Below, piece after piece: positions 63,314 to 64,000 of a stretch of DNA of 64,000 nucleotides; position 1 is the first letter of the stretch, and each line of letters opens with the position of its first letter. Source of the DNA: Saprolegnia diclina VS20 (taxonomy: Eukaryota; Oomycota; Saprolegniomycetes; Saprolegniales; Saprolegniaceae); assembly GCF_000281045.1 (NCBI RefSeq), contig NW_008246076.1, forward strand, positions 23,511-87,510, in the 5' to 3' direction. Made by a program: the position numbers and the translations under genes. The notes beneath the pieces are model-generated. The model ran no database searches and was not told the DNA's origin. It saw nothing but the letters and a program-made list of their open reading frames with translations.

Positions 63314-63805
63314 ATGACAACGAGCCACCTGCGCATCACCAAGCACAGCCCGAGCAAGACGCGACCGGCCTCGAATGGCCACATCCAGTTCCACATTCTC
63401 GTGCAAGAGCTCGTCCCCAGCGGCCGCCGCCACAAGGAGTACGTGGTTTGCAAGCGCTTCAAGCAGTTCGAGAGCCTCCGCGCCGAGCTCAGCAAGGCTG
63501 GGTTCGCGACGCCGTCGCTGCCGATGACGGGGCCGGCCATGGGCCTCTGGATGGTATGGAACAAGGACGAGGCGCTCCTGTACCGCGCCATGAACCTCCA
63601 GCGCTTCCTCGACGTCGTCAACACGTCCGAGACGATCCAAGCCAGCGCCGCGTTTCGGGCCTTTGTGGGCGAGAGCCCCGACCAGAAGCGCGGCTACACG
63701 TCGCTCTCGGGCTACTCGACGACGTCCGAGGCCAGCTTTGTGTGCCACGACCTCTCGCGGTCGTCGTCGCTCTCGCTGCTCGAGCGCCGCCGCCAGTCCG
63801 TGTGA
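63314..63805 (+). CDS. PX (phox homology) domain protein
   Basis: Intronless, 163 aa from the ATG at 63314. Residues about 20-120 form a PX domain: HIQFHILVQELVPSGRRHKE, YVVCKRFKQFESLRAELSK (the basic KRFKQFxxL phosphoinositide-binding motif), SLPMTGPAMG and LLYRAMNLQRFLDVVNTSET. The C-terminus is Ser-rich (SLSGYSTTSEASFVCHDLSR). PX domains bind PI3P on endosomes. There is no BAR or other second domain, so it is a minimal PX protein. A CCAAT element lies 73 bp upstream. Confidence 0.85.
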   Translation: MTTSHLRITKHSPSKTRPASNGHIQFHILVQELVPSGRRHKEYVVCKRFKQFESLRAELSKAGFATPSLPMTGPAMGLWMVWNKDEALLYRAMNLQRFLDVVNTSETIQASAAFRAFVGESPDQKRGYTSLSGYSTTSEASFVCHDLSRSSSLSLLERRRQSV

Positions 63806-64000
63806 TGGATTTGTGCCCACCCAACACCACCAAACGACACGACTGCCAGTCCGCACCGGACGCAGTAGGACACGCGGCCGATCCTCCGGCCCGCGACGAC
63901 GCTCGACCACCCGAGCCGTAGAGTAGTACGCCCGCGCTGCCACCTTTGCATTATAGAACTTAGACGCACAATGTACTAGTACATGGTATCACCACGTCGA
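63806..64000. other. 3' flank at window edge
   Basis: 195 bp after the PX-domain gene. No further feature visible. Confidence 0.4.

Noticed and set aside
1..64000. CRISPR arrays, rRNA genes, LTR retrotransposons or integrated viral genes
   Set aside because: No regularly spaced repeats, no rRNA-like blocks, and no reverse transcriptase, integrase, transposase or capsid motifs were seen in any frame.

Overview
This is nuclear DNA of a eukaryote, most probably an oomycete (stramenopile), and Saprolegniales-like (Aphanomyces/Saprolegnia/Achlya type) is my best guess. The reasons are as follows. Genes sit on both strands without operons. They are cut by many very small GT..AG introns, mostly 40-60 bp. 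Coding DNA is GC-rich with strong third-position bias. The window holds a GT48 (1,3)-beta-glucan synthase, a GPCR fused to a phosphatidylinositol phosphate kinase, and WRKY19-like Cys/His-repeat proteins. The species is inferred from gene content; there is no rRNA or other marker here. One run of 100 N lies at 12977-13076.

Layout. 1-6.2 kb (minus): a polytopic membrane protein running off the left edge, then a 20-exon Raptor (TORC1) gene. 6.6-9.0 kb (plus): an ankyrin-repeat protein and a stearoyl-CoA-type delta-9 desaturase. 9.2-11.5 kb: a DUF6604-like pseudogene with many frame breaks. 11.8-14.5 kb: ribosomal protein uS8 (S15a), a LURP-one-related gene interrupted by the N gap, and a patch of duplicated, partly inverted gene fragments. 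14.5-17.8 kb: an unknown Cys/His protein converging on a Dph6-RidA diphthamide gene, with stop codons 3 bp apart. 18.7-21.1 kb: three Cys/His-repeat proteins. 21.3-23.8 kb: the polyadenylation factor Fip1 and ribosomal protein eL21. 25.2-33.3 kb: the glucan synthase and a paralogue of the left-edge membrane protein. 33.5-36 kb: a nuclear zinc-finger protein and a BtuF-like substrate-binding protein. 36-41.2 kb: a five-member array of small multispan membrane proteins, one decayed. 41.5-44.4 kb: the GPCR-PIP kinase. 46-54.9 kb: a YggS-type PLP-binding protein, an LRR protein, an insulysin-type M16 peptidase, a heat-shock-factor-domain protein, and a lipoyl-KGD4 fusion. 55.8-63.8 kb: a PIH1-domain protein, a C2-domain protein, an inositol hexakisphosphate kinase-like gene, a VOC/glyoxalase-fold protein and a PX-domain protein.

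Most genes are housekeeping or signalling (TORC1, phosphoinositide and inositol phosphate signalling, translation, mRNA 3' processing, wall synthesis) and do not form one pathway. The most interesting item is the gene at 54251-54895. It joins a mitochondrial presequence and an E2o-type lipoyl domain to a KGD4/MRPS36-like tail, with no acyltransferase domain between them. Also notable are the CCAAT-box element (TGATTGG/CCAATCA) found 20-260 bp upstream of about ten start codons, and the gap at 12977-13076, whose true length (about 173 bp) can be predicted from a nearby pseudogene copy.
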